Assembly: GCA_947650365.1 (NCBI GenBank)
Contig: OX393550.1
Location: forward strand, 55,472,069-55,536,068
DNA from: Chamaelirium japonicum
Taxonomy: Eukaryota; Streptophyta; Magnoliopsida; Liliales; Melanthiaceae
Length of the DNA stretch: 64,000 bases
Direction: 5' to 3'
Shown: in pieces, positions 9,086 through 19,727 of the stretch
Layout: the number at the start of each line of letters is the position of its first letter
How positions within the stretch are numbered: the first letter of the stretch is position 1
Notes under the pieces: generated by a model
The model's database searches: none
Seen by the model: the letters and a program-made list of their open reading frames with translations, nothing else
Told to the model about the DNA's origin: nothing
Program-made: the position numbers and the translations under genes

Positions 9086-12035
9086 GAGATTGAGCAATCG
9101 TACAGCAGAATGCCATATTAATTTTAAACAAGTATATGCATCGCACAATACAATGTGCGTCTGCACAACACCAACTGTAAAAAAAAAAAAACTAGCCATT
9201 GGGTTGTGTAGCACAGGTGCGACTATGTAGTTGTACAATTCCAACAGTAAAAAAACATGTTGAGTTGTGCGGCGGAACAAGTGATTGTGCGGTACATGTG
9301 CGATTATGCAACCGCATGATTTAGATGGTTGCTTGTGCGGTGATCACACATATGGTATTATACGATGGGACCGCACATGCACATACACAGACACACATGA
9401 ACAATGGCAGCAGCCCGCTCCTTTATAGCAACTTACCCGTAGATGGCTCGCCTCCCAATTACAGCAAATTACAGGCCTCTAACCTATAATATGATGTGAT
9501 ATTTGATTGCAGTCGTTAAGATGCACCTATATAATTAAGCACAAATAAACAATACACTAACCAAGTGAATAAGAAATATGATAATTAACATGATCCCCAT
9601 ATGTTCATACAATCAAAAGAACAATAGCTTATAATAAGTTCACACAACCAAAAGAAACAACAGCTTCTCTAACACACATTGCTAAAGAAAACTCAAGTTG
9701 CTTATAGGCCCGCATTTGTGTAACTATTGATTCTAGTACAGTACCGTCTATTAGTGTTCTAAGTATCGTTATCGCTATCGATATCGCCAAGTTGCCCGGG
9801 GGAAAAATCGGGGATATATCACTATTTATCGCCAAATATCGCTAAAAATTAGGAAAAAGAAGGCAAAATGAAGATTTTTTTGGAGGATTTTTCTATATAT
9901 CCCTTCAGGATGTATAGATATACCATTATGATCAATAACATATAAAAAACAATCATTTACTCTAGGGGATACTCAATTTAGACTTCTATAGATGAGTCTA
10001 TAAACTGTCTGACACTTTTTGTCAACTGTTAGAAACTTTGTAACAGTCTATGAAATAAACAATCACAATAAGATTACATATACTAAGAAGCATGATAAAA
10101 CATATACCCATATTGTCCACAGTACATAAAAGCATATCACAAATTCATAATCATAAAGCATAAGACACAATAAGCCATAATACCCATAAGGTTAGACTTA
10201 GATTTGCGTGCAATGAGTGCAAAAAAGTTTCAAATTTGGATAGCAAGTAGATCGGATGTGTAGTATTGACATACTAAAATTTCATTAGGGTTTATTGGGT
10301 TTAATAGATGAAACCCATAAATCTCAATTAATTTCATGATAATCATGAAGAATCACATTAAATTTTATGTGAATGATGTTTATCATCTATTCTTCACGAA
10401 TCGATTGCTCGCCTTAATGAATTCAGGGGTCTCAAAGCTCGGCAAGACCACATATTGTGAACATAATCCACAAATTGCATTAAGGGTTCAATGGGAGTAC
10501 GCATTAATCATATGACAGAATGTTTGAATAGATTTTACAACTCCATTGCATGAATTGTGTTCAACTATCAACAAGAACATTGCAACTTATTCTTCAGCAA
10601 ACACATAGCATGATGTTTAGAATCGATGTTGTTGATGTTTAGAATCGATGTTGTTGATGTTTAGAATCTCAGGTGTTGTGTTGCATAGAATCTCAGGCGT
10701 AATCAAGAAAGAATTTTAAAGAGCATAATGTGATCATGTTACAAAAGATATATGTATATGATGTAACGTGAATTTATTAAGCTGAAATGGTGTCGAGATG
10801 ATGTATTAATCAATAAGTATGTTAAAAGAAATAAGATCGAGGATTTTGAAAGAGGTGTTGACAATTTGTATAACAAAAACATTCTACTTTCAGTAGCAGA
10901 ATCACCAAACGGACCCTTTTTCTTATGTCATTTCAACTTATAATCAAATATTGCTATCTAGGCAACCCTCTTAGTGTCAACATAATTGGTGTTACAATAG
11001 AATATGGAATTTTCCTAATAGTATAGAGATGAATATAGAAATTTGGCTTTATTTTCCAGAGTTATACATCTTTTCTCGGAAAGGTATTATAATCAGTCTC
11101 ACAAATATGAATGGAGCAATGTGAACAGTTGGATCTTGAAACATTGTGACCTTCGTCAAAGTTGTAATTTTGATTTAAATCACATATGTTTCTTATCACC
11201 GTGTAATAAGGTGGGAGAAAAGACAACTATATTCCACATACTAGATGATTTTCAAATCTCCAAGAATTGTCCCTACGGCGTCCACACAAAAGGCCAAGCA
11301 TATGGATGACACTCAAAAACCTTCCATGTCCACATAGATCCTTTAAAAAATAATCACATCACTCTCTATCCAAAGTCCACCACAAAAGAGCAACTTTCAC
11401 ATCCCAACCACGTACTTGTCCACCATTTACTTTTAGCGTGTGTACACATCCATTCCTCACATCCGCATGACCAACAAAACCTTAGCTACTTATAAGTAAC
11501 TAAGTAAGAACCAATCGCAGTGGGTGTGAAGGAAAGATGCATTGAATGAAGTAGGAAAATCAATCAGAACAAGTACTTATATCTCAATCTTGATTGGACA
11601 ATCAAGACTGCTATACTTCTCTCGCTAAATTCACAAACGATTGGTATGTTTTCCGTTTGTTGTGCATGAAGTTAGAAGAACTTGTGTTTGACTCTCCCTT
11701 CCAGAGGAGAGAAACCCCAAGTCCTTAGAGGAATCAAGATTGATCTTCATTCCTCGTAAGGGTTGTTTTATGATTTACATCCCTTGTAAGTTGCAAGAAG
11801 CACAATGAAACATGTAAATAATTTTGCCGTAAGTGAAATAGTTCATTACTGATTTCATGAATCAATTTTTAGCAATGTAACCAAATTTCAACTACAATAA
11901 ATCAATCATGGGCCAGTTGGAAAGAAAGGTGCATAGTTCGGTGTCAAATCGTATGGCGGATGAGTAAAACGAAGTTAAGCTCGGTTACAAAAGAAAATAA
12001 AATTGATGGAAAACAAAGTTCAAGAATCTGCAAAC
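9086..12035. other. no gene seen; possible large intron
   Basis: This stretch is AT-rich. It includes a run of GTGCGGT-like words (9100-9400) and a 22-bp unit (GTTGTTGATGTTTAGAATC) repeated about three times at 10612-10672. If the adjacent BMS1 exon is live, this is the start of its first intron. No second exon was found here. Confidence 0.4.
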
Positions 12036-12197
12036 CTTTGGGTTCTGCTTCTTTTCGCCACTAGAAGCGTCTTGCTTTTTCTTGTCCGGTTTTTTTTTCT
12101 TGGCAGAAGGACCTGACTGCCGGGACCTGTGAGACTTGTGGGACTGTTCAGGATCCACGGAAGCCATCGTCGCTGCTCTACTGCACTGTGAAGCCAT
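12036..12197 (-). CDS. BMS1: BMS1-like ribosome biogenesis GTPase, exon 1 only
   Basis: The minus strand encodes 54 codons starting at ATG 12197 (or at the internal ATG 12167, MASVDPEQSH): EQSHKSHRSRQSGPSAKKKK, PDKKKQDASSGEKKQNPK. Plant BMS1 proteins begin with this basic pattern (HKxHRxRxxG…KKKKxDKK…KNPKAFAF). BMS1 is a nucleolar GTPase that works with RCL1 in early 40S subunit assembly. The last codon AAG is followed by a donor (AAG|GTTTGC), exactly where the AFAF segment should follow, so this looks like a genuine spliced first exon. No second exon (AFAF…, EKEQRRLH, P-loop) was found down to the window's left edge. Either intron 1 exceeds 12 kb and is filled by the transposons at 0.3-9 kb, or this is an orphan exon. 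The family match is from memory of a short low-complexity stretch. Confidence 0.6.
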
Positions 12198-12476
12198 CAG
12201 TCAGAATTCTAGGATACCGAAATATAAAAGGGGAGAAATCTACACTTTGGGATGAAAAGAAACCAGACAAAATCCTTTAGGGTGTGTTTGGATGAGGTAA
12301 TTACAATTTACAAAGAAATTTATAAATGAAGGGATTTGAATAACTAGATTTCAAAACCCTTCATTTATGAATAGAGTAATGCCAATCGGACAATCTACAA
12401 AACAATCTCAGACCCAAGGGGAAGTGGCGGGCCCAAGGGACTATGCACTAACCCCTGGGGCCCGCAACCACCCCGA

Positions 12477-12477
<1 letters not shown>

Positions 12478-12535
<58 letters not shown>
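12478..12535. repeat. (CT)n microsatellite
   Basis: About 27 CT dinucleotides with one early interruption. It lies upstream of the BMS1-like exon and at the outer edge of a foldback element. Confidence 0.9.
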
Positions 12536-12537
<2 letters not shown>

Positions 12538-12955
12538 GTTCTAAAAAGCGTTAGGCGTTAGTCGGGCGGTGGGGGGCCGCCTAGCGCCTGGGCGGGGCCT
12601 AGGCGACGCCTAGGCGTTTTGCCTTTTTTTAATTATTTTAATTAATATTTTGATATTATATAATATATATATATGTTTAAAAATTAATATAAGTTCAAGA
12701 TTATCCCAAACCATTATTTTAAAGAACAAGTATATAACCATAATTCAAGATTGAGTAATTAACAAGAACAAAAGCAAACATGGTCCGCCTGGCTAGCCTG
12801 AGTCCGCCTAGACCGTCTAGGTGGCCGCCTAGCTCCGCCTGGGAGCTTAGCAGCTTTTCTGGAGCGCCTAGAGTCTAGGCGAGGCAGTGGGGAGCCGCCT
12901 AGCGCCTAGGCGCCGCCTAGGCGGCCGCCTGGGCCACTTTTTATAACACCGCTCT
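12536..12955. mobile_element. GCCTAGGCG-rich foldback insertion
   Basis: Both ends are dense in GCCTAGGCG and CGCCTAGCGCC words in inverted arrangement, around an AT-rich centre (12625-12780). The left terminus (GTTCTAAAAAGCG) is the rough inverse of the right one (CACTTTTTATAACACCG). It interrupts a CT-rich inverted-repeat arm: the flanks (…CTCTCTCTC and TCTCTATACCTATC) continue each other when compared with the matching arm near 14.96 kb. It has no coding capacity, and I cannot assign it to a named family. Confidence 0.6.
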
Positions 12956-13375
12956 CTATACCTATCTCTCTCTCTTAATTTGTTTTTTTTTCTAGATTGT
13001 TGTTTAAGTTTGATGTTAGGGATTTTTTCAAAATAATATTAAAAAATAAAATATTTAAACAAATAGTATTTGACCAAAAGTAATTACCATACTAGCGCTC
13101 TGACAGCCACGTGGCATGTCAGTGCCGTAAAGCAAGCGTGAAAGGTTTTTTTTCATGTTTCAAGTATAACTCAGTATTTGGATTACAAGGTTTAAACCCG
13201 GTATTATGGATTCCGAGTTTACCCGAAATCCAACGAGAAATCAGCTAAGTATGGGAACGTTATATAAGGCGGCTTCGGTTAAACTCGGTGTCAAGAATAC
13301 CAAGTTCTATAATCCAAATATCAGGTTCTACTTGAAACAAAAATATATATATATATAAAGAGAGAGAGAGAGAGA

Positions 13376-13770
13376 GAGGAATATTACAGTGAGCTATGAG
13401 CAGCCGGTTTAGAAAGTGAGCTGCAGGTATTTTGCCCCCCTAGGAGTTTTGGAATTTGATGAAATTTGGTGCGGGTGTTGTCTAGGGTAAGATAATCATC
13501 CTCACCAAATTTCATCAAATTCCAAATCTTCTAGGAGGGTAAAATGGTCGAAGTAAAATCTGTCGTCCGCAGTCACCGTTAAAATCTGCAAATTTTGCTT
13601 CGATCATTAGACCCCACTAGAAGTTTTGGAATTTGATGAAAATTGGTGAGGATGATCTTACCCTAGACAACACCCTCACCAAATTTCATCAAATTCCAAA
13701 ACTTCTAGGGGGGTCAAAATACCCGCAGCTCATTTTCTCCAATCGCAGCTCACAGCTCAACGTAACAGCC

Positions 13771-13772
<2 letters not shown>
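13376..13772. mobile_element. TA-bounded palindromic element, long type, GTGAGCTG ends
   Basis: A near-complete palindrome of about 400 bp. The outer stems contain GTGAGCTG…CAGCTCA. The core contains TTTTGGAATTTGATGAAAT, GTTGTCTAGGGTAAGAT and CACCGTTAAAATCTGC, then the same sequences inverted. The right end abuts (TA)n at 13773-13838; the left end abuts a short TA/GA tract at 13346-13379. Confidence 0.7.
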
Positions 13773-13838
<66 letters not shown>

Positions 13839-13842
<4 letters not shown>

Positions 13843-13986
13843 AAATGCTATAGTGCGGCATGCGGTAAGTGTGGCACCGCACCACTGCCGTCTGATGCAC
13901 CGCTGCGTGCATGCGATGCACGTAGCGCGTGCATCAGACGGCTGCAGTGCGGTGCCACACTTACCGCATGCCGCAGCATAGCATGC

Positions 13987-13988
<2 letters not shown>
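13839..13988. mobile_element. TA-bounded short hairpin element (GGCATGCGGTAAG type)
   Basis: A palindrome of about 150 bp. The left half has GCGGCATGCGGTAAGTGTGG and CCGTCTGATGCACCG; the right half inverts it (TGCATCAGACGGC…CACTTACCGCATGCCGC). It lies between two (TA)n runs. Related copies lie at 14519-14560 (part only), 14599-14751, 32427-32556 and 32630-32715. Confidence 0.8.
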
Positions 13989-14070
<82 letters not shown>

Positions 14071-14073
<3 letters not shown>

Positions 14074-14468
14074 GAATGGGATGCTGCCTATCAAAGCAGC
14101 GTTTTTTACTGCTTTGATACATTGTTTGACCATCCTAGAAGTTTTGGAATGGGATGAAATTTGGTGAGGGTGTTATCTAGGGTAAGATGATCATCCTCAC
14201 AAATTTTCATCAAATTCCAAAACTTCTAAGAGGGTCAAATGGTCGAAGCAAAATCTGCAAAATCTGCAGTCACCGTTAAAATCTGCAGATTTTGCTTCGA
14301 CCATTTGACCCTCTTAGAAGTTTTGGAATTTGATGAAAATTTGTGAGGATGATCGTCTTACCCTAGACAACACCCTCACCAAATTTCATCCCATTCCAAA
14401 ACTTCTAGGATGGTCAAACAATGTATCAAAGCAGCAAAAAACGCTGCTTTGATAGGCAGCATCCCATA

Positions 14469-14470
<2 letters not shown>
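14071..14470. mobile_element. TA-bounded palindromic element, long type, GATGCTGCCTATC ends
   Basis: A 400-bp palindrome. The outer stems are GGGATGCTGCCTATCAAAGC…GCTTTGATAGGCAGCATCCC, with an additional GCAGCGTTTTTTACTGC stem. The core (AGTTTTGGAAT…, GTTATCTAGGGTAAGATGA, CACCGTTAAAATCTGCAG) is clearly homologous to the core of the element at 13376-13772, but the outer hairpin is unrelated to that element's. It is flanked on both sides by (TA)n. Confidence 0.75.
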
Positions 14471-14521
<51 letters not shown>

Positions 14522-14561
14522 GCATGCTATACTGCGGCATGCGGTAAGTGCGGCACAGCAC

Positions 14562-14598
<37 letters not shown>

Positions 14599-14751
14599 GG
14601 GGCATGCTATAATGCAGCATGCGGTAAGTGCGGCACCGCACCGCAGCCGTCTGATGCACCCGATGTGCGCATCGCATACACGCAGCGGTGCATCAGACGG
14701 TTGTAGCGCGGTGCCGCACTTCCTGTATGCCGTATTATAGCATGCCCCTAT
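14599..14751. mobile_element. TA-bounded short hairpin element, second copy
   Basis: Same family as 13839-13988: GGGGCATGCTATAATGCAGC at the left and its inverse (TTATAGCATGCCCC) at the right, around CCGTCTGATGCACC and its inverse. A truncated relative sits at 14519-14560. Confidence 0.75.
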
Positions 14752-15285
14752 ATTATATATATAATTATATATATATATATATTGTTGCTTGCTTTATGAC
14801 GTTGACATGTCACGTGGCTGTCAGAGCACTAAACTGATAAATACTTTTGATCAAAATCTATTGAATTAAATATTTATTTTTTAAATATTATTTTGAATAA
14901 AATCCATAAAATCAAACTTAAACAACAATTTAGAAGAAAAAAAAACAAATTAAGAGAGAGATAGGTAGAGAAAGAGAAAGAGATTGGGGTAGAGAGAGAG
15001 AGGGGGGGTAGGACTAGAGAGAACGATAGAGAGACCGGGAGGAAGAGAGACTCGAGAGACGGTACCTAAGATTGTTGGCGTCGAGCTGAGCCACGGGCGG
15101 TCTCTGGTGAACGCGAGAAACCCTAGACGGTCGCACAGTGAAGCGGAGATGAGAGAGCGCAGACTCTTTACGTACCCGATCACGTCCGTCCGTACACCCA
15201 GGTCCGATCGGTGAATAATAGACGGCGGTGGGGAGGAATATGTTCCTCTAGGGGTTAGGGGTTTAAGCGACTGTTGTGAACAGAA

Positions 15286-16072
15286 GGTGATGGCATTCCT
15301 ACCAAAAAAAAAAGGTTATTTTGATTTTGCCCCCCAAATTTTGCCTTGAATTAGACTTTACCCCCCATTTTTCACTAATTAGACTTTACCCCCCAAAACT
15401 AACTGTTCCGTCAGCACACCTCTCAAAACTTTATTTCTTTTCCATCAGCTCACCCTTTCTCTTAGATTGTGAGCTGACGGAACAGTTAGTTTTGGGGGAT
15501 AAAGTCTAATTAATGAAAAATGGAGGGTAAAGTCTAATTCAAGACAAATTTTGGGGGGCAAAGTCAAAATAACCTAAAAGAAAGGGTTTTTTTTAATATT
15601 ATTAAAAAAGTAAATATTTAACTAAATAGTGGTTGATCAAAACTATTTACCAACTTAGCGTTCTGACAGCCACGTGACATGTCAGCACCGTAAAGCGAGT
15701 CGCTAGTTTTTTTTTTCGTTTCAAGTTGAACTCGGTAGTTTGATTACCAGGTTTAAAACTGGTATCCTGGATAGGATACCGGGTTTACCTGAAATCCAAT
15801 GAGAAAACAGCTAAGTATGAGAAGATTATACAAGAGGCTTCGATTAAATTCGGTATCCAGACTACCAGTTTTAAATCCGGTAATTCAAATACCAGGTTCT
15901 ACTTGAATTGGAAAAAAAAAAACTCACGACTCGCTTTAGCGCTAACATGCCACGTGGCTGTCAGAACATTAAGTTTGTAAATAGTTTTGGTCAACCGCTA
16001 TTTAGTTAAATATTTATTTTTTTAATAATGTTTTTTTAAAAAAAAGCCCCAAAAAAAATTTTGGTGATGGCA
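15286..16072. mobile_element. foldback element, second copy, with 10-bp direct-repeat flanks
   Basis: GGTGATGGCA occurs at 15286-15295 and 16063-16072, consistent with a 9-10-bp target duplication of Mutator type. Inverted arms (about 15577-15712 and 15918-16050) share TTAACTAAATAG, AACTATTTAC, TGACAGCCACGTGAC and AAAGCGAGTCG. The centre is a further palindrome with CAAGTTGAACTCGG and CCAGGTTCTACTTGAA. It is homologous to the interrupted element at 12956-14990. A smaller MITE sits in its left end. Confidence 0.65.
15311..15575. mobile_element. MITE with about 100-bp inverted repeats
   Basis: The left arm begins AGGTTATTTTGATTTTGCCC and carries GAATTAGACTTTACCCCCC twice and AACTAACTGTTCCGTCAGC. 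The right arm (15464-15575) is its inverse and ends CAAAGTCAAAATAACCT. The loop is about 45 bp. It has no coding capacity. Confidence 0.8.
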
Positions 16073-16099
16073 ACCAAGTAATTTAGTTTTTTAGAAAAC

Positions 16100-17745
16100 T
16101 TTACAGATAACCCCTTAATGATATTATAAATAACCCCATAGTTTATTAAGTTTTACAAATACTTCTCACATATGGAAAATTTTATTCATACCCCAACATT
16201 ATTGAACTTATCTCGTATCCCCTTTGGTTTCCCTCTCCACCGTCTCAAAACAAAATAAAAATCTCAAACTATCCCACCTCCTCCTAATACGACATCCCCT
16301 CTAACCACCTTACCCCAACCCCACCTCATACCCACCACCTCCAACCCATCTCTGTAGCCGAATAGCACTCCTCTTCTCGTCTCCGGCAAGCATTAGAAAA
16401 ATAAATTTAGGGCATGAGATGCGAAACATATTTTTTGGGGAAAAACGGGGTATGCGAAGTAATTTTGGGGTATGAATAAAATCCCCCCTCATATATTATG
16501 AGAATTAAGTTTTTTGCAAATCGACCCCCTAAATTTAGCTTAATTATGTATAAACCCCTCGGATTAAAGTATTTGCATATCAACCCCTCAAATCCGTATT
16601 AGTTGTGCACGTCCACCCCTCTGGTTAACTTACATCCGTATTAGATGAATATTCACAAAATATTCCATCTTGGACTAACGTTGGCTTTTATGTGACGTTA
16701 ATACCCATATATATAGATGAAATATCAAAAACACCCATCTTCTCCAATGAGCTCAACTGAGAAACTCCATTAAAACCTGAGGAACTCCCTTCTTCACCAA
16801 GTGGCCAGTTAATTCTTCCAGATAAAAGATTGGTGCCCTTGCTGTGAATTGATTGTGTTGAGGAAACCCTAAATCTTTGTTCCTTTATTCCCAAATTAGG
16901 GGTTTGACGCGAGGAGACTAAATCCTTATTCCCCCATTCATAAAATTGGGTTTGAGGTGAGGAACCCTAAAAAACCTTCTTCCACGCCCCTCAATTAGGG
17001 GTTTGAGCTTAATAACTCTTTTTTTTCTCTCCCCAATTCGAGGTTTGAGGTAAGAAACCCTAATTTCTTGTTCACCTAATGATTTGAGGTAAGAAACCAT
17101 AATTCATTGTTCCCCAATTCGAGATGAGGAATCCTAAATCCTTCTACCATTGTTCCCAAATTATGTGTTTGAAGTGAGGAACCCCAAATCCCTCTTCCTC
17201 ATCCCCAATCAAGGGTTTGAGGTTAAGAACCCTAATTCCTTCTTCCCCGTCTCCCAATTAGAGATCATCATGGATTAGGGTTTGTAAATCGACTCATGTC
17301 ACTTACTAAGGAGGCATGATCGTTGGATTTAATCCTACGGTCTCAATTATTTCACTAAGGGGTAAATATATCATTTTACCCTCAGGTTAGCTGTCAACCA
17401 AGGTTAAGTGACTGGAAGATTATGGAAAGTAATGGAGGGGTGGGCGTGCACAACTTATATTGATTTGAGGAGTTAATATGCAAATACTCTAATTTAAGGG
17501 GTTTATACACAGTTAAGCCTAATATGAAGGGCCAATTTGCAAAAAAAGACCCATTAATAAAACCCTCTACCGTCTGTCTTTTTGCACCTTACATTTTAAG
17601 TTTAACTCACTTAACTCAACGGCAAAAAGGTAAGGGTGGGAGATTTTATTAAATGTCATAATATGTGAGGGGGCTATTTATGAAAATCTAAAATGAGGTG
17701 TTTATTTTATAATATCATTGTTTGTGATAGGGTTATATGCAAAAA
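16100..17745. mobile_element. nested inverted-repeat elements around a minisatellite
   Basis: The outer arms at 16100-16185 and 17641-17740 pair (AATGATATTATAAATAACCCC with its inverse near 17700). Inside, a second pair of arms at about 16509-16640 and 17420-17547 pairs separately (TTTTGCAAATCGACCCCCT with GGGCCAATTTGCAAAAA; TATTTGCATATCAACCCCTC with GAGGAGTTAATATGCAAAT; GTGCACGTCCACCCCT with AGGGGTGGGCGTGCAC). Thus one foldback element has inserted in or grown within another. The spacer at 16200-16490 is C-rich and possibly carried along. No protein is encoded. Confidence 0.65.
16845..17275. repeat. minisatellite of AACCCTAA / GGGGTTTGAGG type
   Basis: About nine degenerate units of 40-50 bp, each with CCCTAAATCCTTCTTCCCC, CCCAATTAGGGGTTTGAGG and TGAGGAACCC. 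The AACCCTAA and GGGTTTGA words look telomere-like but are spaced, not a telomeric array. Confidence 0.7.
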
Positions 17746-17749
17746 TATC

Positions 17750-19727
17750 TTTTTTTAACTCTTATATTACCCTCATCCCCAACCTCTAGCCGGTAGCCAT
17801 TGATATCATCTCCATCACCCACTGCCTCAGTCATCGCCCCAAGCCTCCTCAGCCGTCACATTTTCTAATCACACCCCCAGCCCACCTCCTCCTCCCTCCT
17901 CCTCCTCCTCCATCTTCTTTGTGCCGAAACCGTAAGTCACTGGCCAATGTTAACGAGTTGCCACTAACACAGTGTCGGTGGGCTGCCACCGACATTGACC
18001 AACGACTTAGGATTCCAATCCATGGAAAAATAGAGGAAGGAAAAGAAGAAGATGAGGGAGAAGAATGTAAAGAGGGGGGCTGGGGGTGTCATCGGAAAAG
18101 GGGGCGGTGAGGCGGGGACTGCTGCGGAGGAGGAGGGTGGGGCGGTGGGACAAGGACGATGGTGGTGGCTAGGAGCAAAGGGAGGCATTTGGGGTTATAG
18201 TGGGTGCCAATACTAGCATACCAAAATGGGTTGGGGGCCAATAAAAATATGGGTGTCATGAGTGTCTGCGTGTGACAGAGAGAGAGAGAGAGAGAACTCA
18301 GAGAAGGGAAGGCTGGAAGGGAGGAGGGCCTGCCACCTACCTGAGTTGGGGCCCTTGGGGTGCGGGCGAAGCCGTGAAAGGTGCTCCGTGCAGCCCGTGC
18401 TCGGCGTCGTCGGCGACGGTGGGTGGCGGCGTAGCGCAGGCGAGCAGGTCGTGGCCTCGCGGGTGGTTCCGGGCGAAGGGCGGCGGTGGCTGGAGGCTCT
18501 CTCGGAATCGATTCGCGCACGCCTCTCGGAATCGATCGCAGGAGGTTTAGGGTTTGGTCGGCTGCTGAAGTTTCGGGATTTTAGGGGCTTCGGTTTTGGG
18601 ATTTTAGATGGCGGGGGGGGGGGGGGGGGGAGGGGCTCAACCACTCACAGGATTTTAGGGGGTTGCTGCTCTCAGACGCTGCAAACCTATACCCCTGCCC
18701 CCTATGTAGGTCCGCCCCTAGTCATGACCTATTTGATGGGTGCATATAGAGCACCTGGTAGGGCTTAATACCCACACCCTCAACCTTTATAATGTCATCA
18801 TGTCACGTCCACCACGTCGGCATCGTGTTCGTGTTTTTTATGTCCCATTGTAAGTTCAAATAGAATCGATTAATGGAAAATGCTAATGATGTTGGGTTTT
18901 GGCTGGACTACACCTATCAAGGCTTGGACTTAGTCGGTCTAGTGGATAGCTTGTGGGCTCATAGGTATGTGGTTAATGTATCTTAAGCCGAACCCTAATC
19001 CTACAGGTGTCGGAATTTGATTTAGAACTTGAGAGGGTGCGGATCCCAACTTCGGTGCGATAAGGGTGTGCCACACCTTACGCACCCCATTAGTAGACTT
19101 GAACACGTGGGAGACCTAAATTGAAAAAAGCCTAAAGGGGAAAGGGGTTGCAGTGTACGGTGGGGATTAAAAGGGGGGCAATCTTCTCTCTCTTGCATGG
19201 GTGTGTGATCGATTTAATGGGGGAATAGATCCCCCCTATCTGAATCTTCGACCAGTCTCGGGGTTGTGCGCACTAGAACCAAGGAGAGAGAGGGAGGGGC
19301 ATGATCCTTTGTGCGATCCCTCTCTCTTCCCCTTTTCGCCCGTCTGTCTACAGAAAAACTGAAAGAAGAGAGATTGAATCACACAAGCCGCGACCCCCCC
19401 CCCCCCCTCCCCCTTTCGTTCTTCTCTTGCCCGAGTGCAAGATCAAAAGAGAGATAGAGGGTTGCAGTCAAGTGCAGCCCTCCCCCTTCCTTCTCTTCCC
19501 TTTTGTTCCCTCTTCTCCGAGAGCAAAAGCGAAAGAGAGGACAGCAGTCCTCCCTCCTCCTCCTTTGGTTTTCTCAACTTGCAAAGAAGAAGAGAGGGGG
19601 AGAGAAGGTCCGGGTGTCCCTTCACCTTCTCCCTCGGTCCCATTCTCTATTAGATCGAAGAGAGAGAGACACGTTTTTGGTTGCCAAGAAGAACTGGAGT
19701 TGAAAACCTCCATCCGAGATCATCGTA
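17750..19727. other. no confirmed gene; GC-rich patch and purine/pyrimidine-rich tracts
   Basis: 17880-18200 is a low-complexity CCT/GAG stretch. 18275-18650 is GC-rich with a 20-base G run at about 18616. On the minus strand it would encode a Pro/Arg-rich peptide ending at a donor-like CAG|GTAGGTGG, but it has no recognisable domain. 19170-19725 is rich in CTCTCTTCCC and AGAGAGAG tracts, like a 5' untranslated region or retroelement leader. I cannot identify any of it. Confidence 0.35.

Larger units (their letters stand above)
13773..14760. repeat. (TA)n microsatellite runs separating hairpin elements
   Basis: Pure TA runs lie at about 13773-13838, 13989-14070, 14471-14518, 14575-14598 and 14752-14781, each beginning or ending precisely at a hairpin element. 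Open frames of alternating Ile-Tyr across them are repeat artefacts. Confidence 0.9.
12956..14990. mobile_element. foldback/MULE-like inverted-repeat element, interrupted
   Basis: The left arm (about 12956-13140) and right arm (about 14786-14985) are inverted copies. TAAGAGAGAGATAGGTAG matches the complement of CTATCTCTCTCTCTTAA, and TGACAGCCACGTGGCATGTC matches GACATGTCACGTGGCTGTC. A second copy of the same family lies at 15.58-16.05 kb. Comparison of the two shows that 13340-14780 of this one is inserted DNA, the TA-bounded hairpin cluster. No transposase is present. Confidence 0.7.

Noticed and set aside
12285-12365. GGGTGTGTTTGGATGAGG with an internal inverted repeat, like a MITE remnant
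   Set aside because: The second terminus and a target duplication could not be identified.
13633-14157. Open frames of alternating Ile-Tyr, also at 32.26-32.76 kb
   Set aside because: Direct translation of TA microsatellites.
13839-14751. Palindromes at regular spacing considered as a CRISPR array or tRNA cluster
   Set aside because: Units are long palindromes of different kinds separated by TA runs; no spacers, no cloverleaf.
16845-17275. Interstitial telomere array
   Set aside because: AACCCTAA words are present but separated by 40 bp of other sequence, so this is a minisatellite.
18089-18768. Open frames in the GC-rich patch on both strands
   Set aside because: Pro/Arg or Gly/Arg low complexity with overlapping frames; the one donor-like site is not enough to call an exon.
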